Below, in pieces: positions 17,368 to 25,846 of a stretch of 49,696 nucleotides of DNA. Both the position numbers and the translations under genes were made by a program. This DNA is from an uncultured Chloroflexota bacterium. Lineage in GTDB: Bacteria > Chloroflexota > Chloroflexia > Thermomicrobiales > UBA6265. Under the pieces are notes generated by a model that searched no databases, had not been told where the DNA came from, and was given only the letters and a program-made list of their open reading frames with translations. Position 1 is the first letter of the stretch, and every line of letters begins with the position of its first letter. The DNA lies in NCBI GenBank assembly GCA_937870845.1, contig CALMZR010000407.1:1-49696 (forward strand), read 5' to 3'.

Positions 17368-18606
17368 ATGTCTGAAATGCACACTGGCCGCTCCCCGAAA
17401 CGGGTTATGGCCGCCATCTCGCGGCGGTCGGCGCTACGCCGGCTTGGGGCCGCCGGGGTCGCCACGGGCGCGGTCTTGGGTGGCGAGCGGCGAGCCGCGA
17501 ATGCGCAATTCTCCTTCTCCACCGCCGCTACCGAAGCCGCCGCGCGGCGTGCGGTGAGCGCCATCAATCAGGCGCTCGTCAGCGGCGATGTGAGCGTGCT
17601 CGATGCAGCGTTCGCTTCAGATTACGTCAATCACACGCCGCGGACCTCGCTGCTGACCGGACAACCCTACTCCGCCGACCTGGCGGGATTGAAAACGGCG
17701 TTGAGCGAACTGCGCACCATCGCCCCCGATGCGGTCATCCTCATCGACGACATCGTCGCCTCCGGCGATACCGCCGCCGTACGCGCAACCCTGCGCGCCA
17801 CGCTCGACACGACGGCGGTCACCCTCCCCGCGGGAGCCAGCCCTCGGCTCCGCATCGGCGGCGCGGCCTTCGCCCGATTTGTCGACGGCCGGGTTGTCGA
17901 GAGCTGGATTTACGACGAGGCCGCGGCGCTGTACGCCGTCTCCCCGGCGGCGCCCGCACAACCGACGGAGGAGCCCGTGGCGGACGATCGAGGAGCGACG
18001 CGCAACGTCAGTGGTTTCGACCGCGTCTCGTTGCAGGGCATCGGCACGCTGGTCATCGAGCAGGGCGACACGGAATCGCTCACCATCGACGCCGAGGAGC
18101 GCGTCCTGCAGCGCATCGAGACCGTGGTGGAGGACGGGACCCTCTATATCCGCCCCGATCGGGGCTACCGCACGCGTGAAGAGATCATCTACTCCCTCAC
18201 CGTCGACGACCTGACCGGCATCGAGCTGTCGGGAGCGGGCCAGGCGCAAGCACAGCGACTCGAAACCGACGCGCTTAGCCTGATGCTCTCCGGCGCCGGC
18301 GCGCTCGCCATCGAGGAGTTGATCGCCAGCACGCTCGACGTGCAGTCGTCCGGCAACGTCTCGGTGAGCCTCGGGGGAACCGTCGACAGCCAGACGGTGT
18401 CGTTCGGCCAGGCGGGTGCGTACGACGCGGCGAACCTCGAAAGCCGCGTCGCCACGATCAGCGTCGATGGGGCGGCCCAGGCGATCGTCAATGTCAGCGA
18501 AACGCTCGACGCCAGCGCCAGCGGCGCCTCGAGCGTCGTGTATTACGGCGATCCGGCGGTGAGCGAGAGCACGTCCGGGGTCGGGAGCGTTTCTCCGGCA
18601 GCATGA
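17368..18606 (+). CDS. Secreted SnoaL-like plus GIN (DUF2807) domain protein
   Basis: A 412-residue exported protein with a Tat-like leader (SRRSALRRLGAAGVATGAVLGG, residues 18-39). Residues ~50-190 look like a SnoaL-like/NTF2-fold domain of the ester-cyclase kind: ALVSGDVSVLDAAFASDYVNHTP, then the FARFVDGRVVESWIYDE strands. From ~210 to the end the repeated short strands (VSGFDRVSLQGIGTLVIEQG, ELSGAGQAQ, MLSGAGAL, SGASSVVYYG) match the GIN/DUF2807 beta-solenoid domain. Both domain calls are pattern-based. GIN domains are usually cell-surface or periplasmic and of unknown function. AAGGA lies upstream of the ATG at 17368. Confidence 0.75.
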   Translation: MSEMHTGRSPKRVMAAISRRSALRRLGAAGVATGAVLGGERRAANAQFSFSTAATEAAARRAVSAINQALVSGDVSVLDAAFASDYVNHTPRTSLLTGQPYSADLAGLKTALSELRTIAPDAVILIDDIVASGDTAAVRATLRATLDTTAVTLPAGASPRLRIGGAAFARFVDGRVVESWIYDEAAALYAVSPAAPAQPTEEPVADDRGATRNVSGFDRVSLQGIGTLVIEQGDTESLTIDAEERVLQRIETVVEDGTLYIRPDRGYRTREEIIYSLTVDDLTGIELSGAGQAQAQRLETDALSLMLSGAGALAIEELIASTLDVQSSGNVSVSLGGTVDSQTVSFGQAGAYDAANLESRVATISVDGAAQAIVNVSETLDASASGASSVVYYGDPAVSESTSGVGSVSPAA

Positions 18607-18684
18607 TCCGGAAATCGCACTCGTAGGCCGGTGTCACCGGCGTGGCGCGGACCCGTCATACTTATGGTGACGGGAGACCTCGCC

Positions 18685-20073
18685 ATGCACCATTTTCGCC
18701 CCAGAGCCCCAAACGGTCCTCGGCCATGTGCGCGCAGCGAGGATGCCGCGTTCCGCGGCGTGGTCGTCGTGCTGATGGTCTTCGCCGCGATCGCTCTCCT
18801 GGTTCGTCCCGGTCTGGCGCAAACCGACGACGCCCCGTCAGAAGCGGCGGTCTACGTCGTTCCGATCACCGGGACGATCGACCTCGGATTGGCCCCGTAT
18901 CTGAGCCGAGTGCTCGCCGAGGCCGAAGCCGAAGGCGCGGCGGCCGTCGTTCTCGACATCGACACCCCGGGCGGCCGGCTCGATGCCGTGCTGCAGATGC
19001 GGGACGCCTTGCTCGGCAGCCCCGTGCGCACGATCGCCTTCGTCGACCGCACCGCGTTCTCCGCGGGCGCGCTGATCGCCATTGCCGCCGCGGAGATCTA
19101 CATGGCTCCCGGCGCCGTGATGGGCGCGGCCACTCCGGTCGATGGCGTCACCGGCGAGACCGCCAGCGAAAAGATCGTCTCCGCGGTGCGGACCACCTTC
19201 AAGGCGACGGCGGAGGCGCGCGGCCGCGATCCGCTGGTGGCGGAGGCGATGGTCGACCCAGACGTGACGATCGACGGCCTCGTCTCGCGCGGCGAGCTGC
19301 TGACCCTGACCACGAGCGAGGCCACCACCTGGGGGTACAACGACGGCGTTGCCGCCAACCTCTCCGAGGTCTTGACCGCGGCAGGGCTGGAGAACGCCCC
19401 CGTCGTGGATTCCACGCCGAGTCTCGCCGAGCGCGTGGTGCGCTTCATCACCGATCCCGCGGTGTCGACGCTCCTGATCTCCGGCGCCGTCTTGTTGATC
19501 ATCGCCGACTTCTTCGTGGAGGGATTCGGCATCGCGGGCGTGGCCGGGTTCGGCCTGCTGGGCCTCTTTTTCTGGGGCCATTTCCTGGCCGGGCTGGCCG
19601 GCTGGGAGGACCTGGCGCTCGTCGTGCTGGGACTGCTGCTGATCGCCATCGAGATCATCGTCGTGCCGGGGTTCGGCATCCCTGGGGTGCTGGGCTTGGC
19701 GGCCCTGCTCGGCGGGCTCTACCTGGCGATGCTTGGCCGGGAAATCCAAACACCTGAAGGGATCGAGCAGGCGGCAGTGACGATCCTGGCGTCGCTGGTC
19801 GCCATCGTCGTCGGCACGATCGCGGTCTTCACCCTGCTTGCCCGTGGCCGGCGTCCCAACCGGCTCGTATTGCAGTCGGCCGTCGGCGGCGCCGAGGCTC
19901 CGTCGCAACGAGCGACCGGGAAATGGCTTGGCTGGTTCGGCGCGCCATCCTATCTCCCACGAGAGGCCCCAGGCGACGGCATCAGAATGGATACACCTCC
20001 CGCTGTGGGGAATCGAACCGAGGCGGGACGAGACGACCCAACGGCGCGCCCCACGCGGCGAGACGAGACGTAG
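18685..20073 (+). CDS. nfeD: NfeD-family membrane serine protease (ClpP-like domain plus membrane segments)
   Basis: About 462 residues: a signal/anchor segment (25-45), a ClpP/SppA-like protease domain (~53-250) and a block of hydrophobic segments (~265-390). The Ser-Lys dyad of NfeD proteases is represented by Ser126 in RTAFSAGALIA and probably Lys163 in ASEKIVSA. LDIDTPGGRLD (90-100) is the usual first signature. The C-terminal OB-fold (NfeD) domain expected in long members is not recognisable. After NRLVLQSAVGG the tail is low-complexity and polar. The ATG at 18685 has GGGAG eight bases upstream; starts at 18664 or 18631 are possible. It precedes floA by 51 bp, the standard partnership in membrane-microdomain homeostasis. 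Confidence 0.83.
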   Translation: MHHFRPRAPNGPRPCARSEDAAFRGVVVVLMVFAAIALLVRPGLAQTDDAPSEAAVYVVPITGTIDLGLAPYLSRVLAEAEAEGAAAVVLDIDTPGGRLDAVLQMRDALLGSPVRTIAFVDRTAFSAGALIAIAAAEIYMAPGAVMGAATPVDGVTGETASEKIVSAVRTTFKATAEARGRDPLVAEAMVDPDVTIDGLVSRGELLTLTTSEATTWGYNDGVAANLSEVLTAAGLENAPVVDSTPSLAERVVRFITDPAVSTLLISGAVLLIIADFFVEGFGIAGVAGFGLLGLFFWGHFLAGLAGWEDLALVVLGLLLIAIEIIVVPGFGIPGVLGLAALLGGLYLAMLGREIQTPEGIEQAAVTILASLVAIVVGTIAVFTLLARGRRPNRLVLQSAVGGAEAPSQRATGKWLGWFGAPSYLPREAPGDGIRMDTPPAVGNRTEAGRDDPTARPTRRDET

Positions 20074-20124
20074 CAAGACTCGTGTGTTCGACTGCCGGCA
20101 GCGGCGTCGGCGAAAGGAGACTCG

Positions 20125-21099
20125 GTGGACACCAGCGTCGTCACCCTCGCGATCGTCGCCGTCCTCATCCTCATCGTGCTCGGGTTCTTCTTGTACTTCG
20201 TGCCGGTCGGCCTGTGGATCACGGCCATTTTCTCCGGGGTGCGCGTCGGACTGGGCACCCTGATCGGCATGCGGCTGCGCAAGGTCAACCCGGCCGACAT
20301 CGTGCGGCCGTACATCAGCGCCAGCAAGGCCGGGCTCGACCTCGACGTCGGCCAGATGGAGGCCCATCACCTCGCGGGAGGCAACGTCGGCCGCGTGGTC
20401 GCGGCGCTGATTTCCGCCGACCGAGCCAACATCGACTTGCCGTGGCAGCGGGCCACCGCGATCGACCTGGCCGGGCGGGACGTGCTGGAAGCCGTCCAAG
20501 TCAGCGTCAACCCCAAGGTGATCCAAACGCCGCGCGTCTCCGGCGTGGCCAAGGACGGCATCCAGGTCATCGCCGTGGCGCGGGTGACGGTGCGCGCCAA
20601 CATCGATCGCCTCGTCGGCGGGGCCGGGGAAGAGACGATCATCGCCCGCGTCGGGGAAGGAACGGTCTCCTCCATCGGCTCGGCCACTTCGCACAAGTCG
20701 GTGCTGGAAAACCCCGATCAGATCTCTCGGCTGGTTCTGGAGCGCGGACTCGACGCCGGCACCGCCTACGAGATCCTCTCCATCGACATCGCGGACGTCG
20801 ACGTGGGGCGCAACATCGGCGCCGAGCTGCAAACCGACCAGGCGGAAGCCGACAAGCGCATCGCCCAGGCCAAGGCCGAGGAGCGGCGGGCGATGGCGGT
20901 CGCGGCGGAGCAGGAGATGCGAGCCCGCGTCGTCGAGGCGGAAGCGGAGGTGCCCCTGGCTTTGGCCGACGCCTTCCGCACCGGCCGCCTCGGCGTCATG
21001 GACCACTATCGCATGGAGAATGTGCAGGCCGACACGGCGATGCGCACCTCGCTCGCCCTCGACGAGGGCTCCGACACTCGCGAGCGCCGGCAGGATTAG
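20125..21099 (+). CDS. floA: Flotillin-like protein FloA
   Basis: A 324-residue FloA-type flotillin (UPF0365). It has an N-terminal membrane hairpin ([21 protein letters not shown], split as two hydrophobic stretches up to ~residue 32), the conserved stretch [14 protein letters not shown], an SPFH-like core with HHLAGGNV and [11 protein letters not shown], and a C-terminal Ala/Glu-rich coiled-coil ([18 protein letters not shown], then [24 protein letters not shown]). Flotillins scaffold membrane microdomains. The start is a GTG with AAGGAGA upstream. It lies between nfeD and a small gene 3 bp downstream, clearly one operon. Confidence 0.93.
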   Translation: MDTSVVTLAIVAVLILIVLGFFLYFVPVGLWITAIFSGVRVGLGTLIGMRLRKVNPADIVRPYISASKAGLDLDVGQMEAHHLAGGNVGRVVAALISADRANIDLPWQRATAIDLAGRDVLEAVQVSVNPKVIQTPRVSGVAKDGIQVIAVARVTVRANIDRLVGGAGEETIIARVGEGTVSSIGSATSHKSVLENPDQISRLVLERGLDAGTAYEILSIDIADVDVGRNIGAELQTDQAEADKRIAQAKAEERRAMAVAAEQEMRARVVEAEAEVPLALADAFRTGRLGVMDHYRMENVQADTAMRTSLALDEGSDTRERRQD

Positions 21100-21102
21100 C
21101 CG

Positions 21103-21444
21103 ATGATCCGCCGCTTCCTCGACACCCTTCACCGGGAACTGACCGATCAGATGCCGGAGCGCCAGTTTCGCCCCAACGAGCTGAGCCGGGAGGTCGCACG
21201 CGCCGAGCGACAACGCCGGGAGGCTCGTCGGGCGCGCGCGCCGCGACCGGCCGTCCCGCCTCAGGCGGAGGAACAGACCCGGCGGGAACGGCCCGCTCCC
21301 ACTCCCACGCCTCAGTCCGACGCCACATCGGTAACCAGATCGCTGAAATCCCGCGCGGAGCTGCGCCGGGCAATGCTGCTAAAGGAGATTCTCGGCCCCC
21401 CCGCGGCCCTCCGTTGGCCCCGCTCCGGGGACCTTGACCTGTAG
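21103..21444 (+). CDS. Small charged protein downstream of floA
   Basis: A 113-residue hydrophilic protein starting 3 bp after the floA stop, so probably translated with it. The N-terminus (MIRRFLDTLHRELTDQ) could form an amphipathic helix. The middle is Arg/Glu-rich (SREVARAERQRREARRARA), then Pro/Gln-rich, and the C-terminus has a conserved-looking helix, SRAELRRAMLLKEILGPPAALR. There is no membrane segment and no family I recognise. By position it may assist the NfeD-FloA system; that is inference only. A double hairpin begins immediately after its stop. Confidence 0.7.
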   Translation: MIRRFLDTLHRELTDQMPERQFRPNELSREVARAERQRREARRARAPRPAVPPQAEEQTRRERPAPTPTPQSDATSVTRSLKSRAELRRAMLLKEILGPPAALRWPRSGDLDL

Positions 21445-21481
21445 GGGCGATGCAGGCATCGCCCGTGGCCCGCAGGGCCAC
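21445..21481. repeat. Two adjacent perfect hairpins after the floA operon
   Basis: GGGCGATGC (21445-21453) pairs with GCATCGCCC (21456-21464) over two bases. GTGGCCC (21465-21471) pairs with GGGCCAC (21475-21481) over GCA. They start directly after the stop codon at 21442-21444. They could end or stabilise the operon transcript; no T-tract is present. Confidence 0.6.
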
Positions 21482-21513
21482 AACGGAGTCGCCGACAGCG
21501 CGACGCGAAAGGT

Positions 21514-21600
21514 GTGTCATTCCGAGCGAAGCGAGGAATCTCGGCTTTACGGAGCGGCGTTCCCCACGCGCCGACTTTCCTCCTTGGTCGGGAATGACAC
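21514..21600. repeat. 87-bp terminal-inverted-repeat element, copy 1
   Basis: Starts GTGTCATTCC and ends GGAATGACAC, a perfect 10-bp terminal inverted repeat. The left arm continues GAGCGAAGCGAGGAATCTCG, shared nearly base for base with the inverted copy at 27506-27592. The core between the arms is unrelated among copies. It lies between the convergent floA operon and the flavin reductase gene. Confidence 0.8.
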
Positions 21601-21645
21601 GAACACGGCATGCCGCTCAAGCATCAGCGGTCCGCTTGCGGCCGC

Positions 21646-23607
21646 TCAAATCGCCCGCCCGGCCCGGGTGGCCTCCAGCATGGCAATGGCCAGCCGACGC
21701 GGGGCCGCCGCGTCTCCGACCAGGTGCAGTTGCGGTCCCTTTCCCTTCAACTCGCGATAGACGCCGTCGTTCGCCTTGCCGCCATACGCGGTAACGACCG
21801 TGTCGATCCCGTCGAGCGTCTGCTCGGCGCCGGAGTAGACGTTGCGCAACCGCACCCAGCCGTCCCCAATGGCGATGGCTTCCGTGTGCGGCATCATCAC
21901 CACGCCCTGCTTGAGCAACCGCTCGTAGTAGACCGGTTTCAGGGTCGGATCGATGTCTTCGCCGACCGTCCAGAGCCGGGTGACGACCGTCACGTCGATC
22001 CCCTGCGCGGACAAGAAATCGGCGGTGCTGACGCCGCGCAGGTGCCCATCCTCATCCAGGAGCACAGCGCGCCCTTTGACCAGATGGCGGCCGGTGAGCA
22101 CGTCATCGACCGGCACGACGTGCGGAAGATCGGCCCCCGGGATCTCCGGGCGCCGGGGCCGGGCACCGGACGCGACGACGACGGCCTCCGGGTCGAGCGC
22201 CATCACGTCTTCCGCTGTCGCGGTGTGTCCAAGGCGAAGGTCGATCGGCAGCTTGCCAACCTGCCCTTCCAGCCAATCGACGACGCCCCGGTACTCCCGG
22301 CGATGCGGCGCCTTGACCAAGGTCAGGATCTGACCGCCAACCGCCTGCTCCCGCTCGAAGAGCGTCACCTCGTGCCCGCGAGTTGCCGCCGCTCGCGCGG
22401 CTTCGAGGCCAGCCGGGCCGCCGCCGACCACCACGACCCGCTTCGGTTGAGCGGCGGGCGCGATCTCCATCAACTCCGCCTCGCGGCCGATGGCCGGGTT
22501 ATGGACACAGAAGATCGGCAGGCCCATGTAGCGACGGCCGATGCACCCCTCGTTCGCCCCGACGCACAACCGGATGTCGTCGAGGCGACCCTCCTTTGCT
22601 TTGTTGACCAGATGGGGGTCGGCGATCATCGCCCGCGTCATGGCGACGATGTCGGCGTCGCCCCGGCGCAGGATCGCCTCGGCCTCCGCCGGCGTCATCA
22701 CCCGCCCTGCGTACAGCACCGGCGCGGTGATGACCTCCCGCAGCGCCCTCGCCTGACGCAGGAAGGTCATATGCGGAAAGTCCATCGAGGGGGTCGCCAC
22801 CGCCGACGTGGTCAAGGTCGTGCCGAAGCCGCCGGTCAGGCTGATGTAGTCGAGAACGCCAAGACCGTCCATATGGCGAGCGATCCCCCGCAGCTCTTGC
22901 GGCGTGAGCCCGCCGACAAGCCCCTCGTCGGCGGTCATGCGAAACCCGACGATGGACTCGGGTCCGACGGCGGCGCGAACCGCCTGTACGACCCGCACGC
23001 CGAAGCGCATCCGGTTCTCCAGGCTGCCTCCCCACTCGTCGCCGCGGACATTCATCTGCGGCGACCAGAACTGCTCGATCAACTGACCCCCGATCGAGTT
23101 GATCTCCACCCCATCGAACCCGCCCGCCTTGAAGCGCCGCGCCGCGGCGGCGAACGCGCCGATCAACTCCTCGATCTGCTCCAGTTCGATTTCGTGCGGG
23201 ATCTCGCGATGCACGGGGTCAGGGTCGGGCAGATCGGAAGGAGCCAGCAACGGCAGCTCGGTCGAGTCCGATACCGTCCTCCGCCCGCGGTGGGCGATCT
23301 GGGAGATGAGCAGCGCGCCGTGTTCGTGGACCATGTCGGCCATGCGCGCCAGGTGGGGTACGACGCCGTCGTCCCAGGCCGCGATTTCGCCGCTGGACGG
23401 AGTGGACGGGTGGACGCTGCACGACCCGAAGGTCATCACCAGCCCGGCGCCGCCCCTCGCCTTCTCCGCGTGGTAGCGCGCGTACCGCTCGGAGGGATAG
23501 CCGTTCTCGCCGAACCCCGTCGTGTGCGGCGTGCTGGCGATGCGGTTGCGAGCCATCTTGGGGCCGATTCGGATCGGTTCAAAGATGCGGCTGAGCTCGA
23601 CGGCCAT
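21646..23607 (-). CDS. Old Yellow Enzyme-type FMN/FAD oxidoreductase (2,4-dienoyl-CoA reductase/TMADH-like)
   Basis: A 653-residue enzyme of the dienoyl-CoA reductase/trimethylamine dehydrogenase/stachydrine demethylase group. An FMN TIM barrel (~1-340) is followed by an iron-sulfur segment and an FAD/NAD(P) domain (GGGPAG at 395-400, second nucleotide site around 490-530). The iron-sulfur motif has the spacing of the family (C-x2-x-x3-C-x11-C), with Cys348, Cys355 and Cys367, but the second position is Ala351. Some demethylase relatives also appear to lack this residue. It could reduce an enoyl-type substrate or demethylate an N-methyl compound. GGGAGG precedes the ATG at 23607; a longer frame to 23763 has no such site. 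Confidence 0.85.
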   Translation of the reverse strand: MAVELSRIFEPIRIGPKMARNRIASTPHTTGFGENGYPSERYARYHAEKARGGAGLVMTFGSCSVHPSTPSSGEIAAWDDGVVPHLARMADMVHEHGALLISQIAHRGRRTVSDSTELPLLAPSDLPDPDPVHREIPHEIELEQIEELIGAFAAAARRFKAGGFDGVEINSIGGQLIEQFWSPQMNVRGDEWGGSLENRMRFGVRVVQAVRAAVGPESIVGFRMTADEGLVGGLTPQELRGIARHMDGLGVLDYISLTGGFGTTLTTSAVATPSMDFPHMTFLRQARALREVITAPVLYAGRVMTPAEAEAILRRGDADIVAMTRAMIADPHLVNKAKEGRLDDIRLCVGANEGCIGRRYMGLPIFCVHNPAIGREAELMEIAPAAQPKRVVVVGGGPAGLEAARAAATRGHEVTLFEREQAVGGQILTLVKAPHRREYRGVVDWLEGQVGKLPIDLRLGHTATAEDVMALDPEAVVVASGARPRRPEIPGADLPHVVPVDDVLTGRHLVKGRAVLLDEDGHLRGVSTADFLSAQGIDVTVVTRLWTVGEDIDPTLKPVYYERLLKQGVVMMPHTEAIAIGDGWVRLRNVYSGAEQTLDGIDTVVTAYGGKANDGVYRELKGKGPQLHLVGDAAAPRRLAIAMLEATRAGRAI

Positions 23608-24147
23608 CGCGTGTGCCTCCCATCCCATGCTCTCGACGTCTGGTGGGTGCCCATCATGCCGATTCCGGTCGCTGTTGGAAAGCGCCGTCGCGATGCTTCC
23701 AGGATCGTGCCGCAGATTCTTGTCAGATGATGCAACACATAAGGTGTCATGAGACGTTTGCAATGGCTGCTTAGCACCTGTCTTGAGGTTTTCCAGGCCC
23801 CTCTGGCCTCAGATACGTATACTTCCGAGCCGGTATTGGCCGCCGCCGCCGCGTAGCATCCGGTAGCGGAAGGCCGCCCCGTCCTGCAGAAGGCCCCTCC
23901 GCGCGCATCCTTCGCGCGTATCGCTGATCGACAACGGGGTCGGTCAGTGGGAACCGACGCCATCCCAGCCGGTTCCATCCATCCGTTCGCCGGCGCACGA
24001 CGAAACTCGGTTTCGTCAATCAATCCGCCGGCGCCAGCGAGCCGTTTATCACGGTACTCCGGTTGCACACTCCGTGCGACCTGGCGTTTCCGCCCACCGG
24101 AGACCACACGCCTGAGCCATCGACGCTGATGGCGGAGGGAGGCAAGA
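23608..24147. other. 540-bp divergent intergenic region, no gene seen
   Basis: This separates the minus-strand flavin reductase from the plus-strand peptide-transport operon, so promoters for both should lie here. I see no open frame with a ribosome site and no RNA gene. It holds a perfect short dyad at 23999-24017. A TATACT-like box at 23818-23823 has no fitting -35 hexamer. Confidence 0.5.
23999..24017. promoter_or_regulatory. Perfect 8-bp dyad, possible operator
   Basis: GACGAAAC (23999-24006) and GTTTCGTC (24010-24017) are separated by TCG, with CGCCGGCG nearby on both sides. It is about 130 bp upstream of the first binding-protein gene. It may be a repressor site or a leader hairpin; the sequence cannot decide. 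Confidence 0.3.
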
Positions 24148-25770
24148 ATGACCTTGCAGGATCAGGCCCCGACCCGGCGCAGCCGTTTTCAGGACACGTC
24201 ACTCGGGCACATGACACGCCGCGATGCGCTGAAACGCACGGCAGCGCTCGGCCTTGGCGCCCCAGCGTTCGCCGGACTCCTCTTTGCGCGCTCTGCTCAT
24301 TCGACCGCGGCGGTTCCGGCCCGACAGGAGGGATCGCCCGTTCGCGGCGGCTCGGTGCGGGTTGGCGTGGCTGGCTCAGCCGGGGGGTTCGACCCGGCGC
24401 TCAACACGACGATGGAGGAGATCTACGCCCTGGAGCACATCTTCTCCAGCCTCGTCCGCACCACCCCCGACATGGCGCTGGAGCCGGACCTCGCCCTCGC
24501 CTGGGAGTCGAACGAGACGGGCGACCGCTGGACGTTCACCCTGCGCGACGACGTCACCTTCCACGACGGCGCCGAGTTCACCGCCGAGGACGTGCTGGCC
24601 ACGATCGACTACCACCTGAACCCGGAAACCGCCTCGCTGTTTCGCACCAACATCGCCATGATCGACCGCGTCGAGGCGACGAGCTCAACGGAAGTCGTCT
24701 TCCGTCTGAGTTACCCGTTTGGCGAGTTTCCGGAGCAGTTGGCCCACTACCAGGCGCGCATCATGCCCGCCGCCAAGATCGGCCAGATGGCGACCGATCC
24801 GGTCGGGACCGGGCCGTACCGGCTGGAAGCCTATGTCCCCGGCGAGCGCACGGTGCTCCGTCGCTACGATGGCTACTTCGACCTGGAGGGGCAGGCGTTC
24901 CTCGACGAGATTCAGTACCTCGCCATCCCGGAGGAGGCGACCAAGGTCGCGGCGCTGACCAGCGGTGGCATCGAGCTGGCCAACGAGTTCCAGCCAACGT
25001 CGCTGCCGCTCCTCGAAAGCTCGCCAGCCGTAACCGCCACCGAGATCGTCTCCGGCAGTCACCAGCCGATCGTCATGGACGTGACGCGGGCGCCATTCGA
25101 CGATGCGCGCGTGCGGGCGGCACTGAAGCTCTGCGTCGATCGCGAAGGCGTGGTCGCTGTCGCGCTGCAAGGGCACGGCGTCCCGGCCGCCGACCAGGTC
25201 GTGCCGCCCACCGACCCGATGTACGGCGACGTCCCGATCCCCGCCCAGAATCTGGACAGGGCGCGGAAATTGCTGGACGAGGCCGGCTACCCCGACGGGA
25301 TCGATCTCACGCTCCACGCCACGCCGGGGCGGCCGGGCATCATGGAGACGGCGCTGACGTTCAAGGACATGGCGCTCGGGGCCGGGGTGCGCGTCGAGCT
25401 AGTCAGCCACCCGGTCGACGTCTACTGGGCCGAGGTCTGGAAGCACGAGCCGTTCCTCGTCTCCAACTGGATCGGGCGGCCGACCGCCGACATGATGCTC
25501 TCCACCGTCTACATGTGCGGGGCCAGCAACACTGAAAGCAACTGGTGCAACGAGGAGTTCGACGCGCGGATCATGGCGGCCCGCTCCGCGCTCGACGCCG
25601 AGGAACGTCGCCAGCTCCTCGCCGACGCCCAGCACATCCTCTCCGAGGACGGCCCCGTCATCGTGCCGTACTTCCGCTCCTACATCACCGCCTTCTCCAA
25701 CCGGCTGCAGGGGTTTCGCGCCCACCCACTGCGGTACCTCGACCTGCGCCGCGCCTGGCTCGACGGATAA
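24148..25770 (+). CDS. ABC transporter substrate-binding protein, family 5 (peptide/nickel type), Tat-exported
   Basis: A 540-residue extracytoplasmic binding protein of the DppA/OppA family. The leader has a twin-arginine motif (MTRRDALKR, residues 22-30) followed by LGLGAPAFAGLLF. Mature-domain landmarks are PVRGGSVRVGV, PDLALAWESNETGDRWTFTLRDDVTFHDG (in two family-typical blocks) and GTGPYRLEAY. GGAGGGAGG lies upstream of the ATG. The following gene encodes a close paralogue of identical length, well over half identical over the middle region. It is the first gene of a five-gene operon with two permeases and a fused ATPase. The ligand is unknown: peptides, opines or glycosides are all possible. 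Confidence 0.92.
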   Translation: MTLQDQAPTRRSRFQDTSLGHMTRRDALKRTAALGLGAPAFAGLLFARSAHSTAAVPARQEGSPVRGGSVRVGVAGSAGGFDPALNTTMEEIYALEHIFSSLVRTTPDMALEPDLALAWESNETGDRWTFTLRDDVTFHDGAEFTAEDVLATIDYHLNPETASLFRTNIAMIDRVEATSSTEVVFRLSYPFGEFPEQLAHYQARIMPAAKIGQMATDPVGTGPYRLEAYVPGERTVLRRYDGYFDLEGQAFLDEIQYLAIPEEATKVAALTSGGIELANEFQPTSLPLLESSPAVTATEIVSGSHQPIVMDVTRAPFDDARVRAALKLCVDREGVVAVALQGHGVPAADQVVPPTDPMYGDVPIPAQNLDRARKLLDEAGYPDGIDLTLHATPGRPGIMETALTFKDMALGAGVRVELVSHPVDVYWAEVWKHEPFLVSNWIGRPTADMMLSTVYMCGASNTESNWCNEEFDARIMAARSALDAEERRQLLADAQHILSEDGPVIVPYFRSYITAFSNRLQGFRAHPLRYLDLRRAWLDG

Positions 25771-25846
25771 GGCTCCGCCTGGAACGCCGGCGCGGGCGGC
25801 ATGAGCGGGCAAACGAACCGAACCCGTGAGGGAAAGGGAGGTTTCC

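Noticed and set aside
15928-17382. Longer version of the second CoA-transferase starting at 17382
   Set aside because: The extra 82 residues are Arg/Ser/Thr-rich, lack homology, and cover the probable promoter. The ATG at 17136 has a good ribosome site.
18838-21213. A 791-codon open frame on the minus strand across nfeD and floA
   Set aside because: It is an antisense shadow of high-GC codon bias: composition is Arg/Asp/Gln/His-rich with no domain, while the plus strand encodes clear NfeD and FloA proteins.
21610-23730. A 706-codon plus-strand frame opposite the flavin reductase
   Set aside because: The minus strand carries FMN, iron-sulfur and FAD motifs in order. The plus frame is Arg/His/Asp-rich and featureless.
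23818-23823. TATACT box as promoter for the operon at 24148
   Set aside because: No -35 hexamer at a workable distance, and it would leave a leader of more than 300 bases. It is mentioned only within the intergenic entry.
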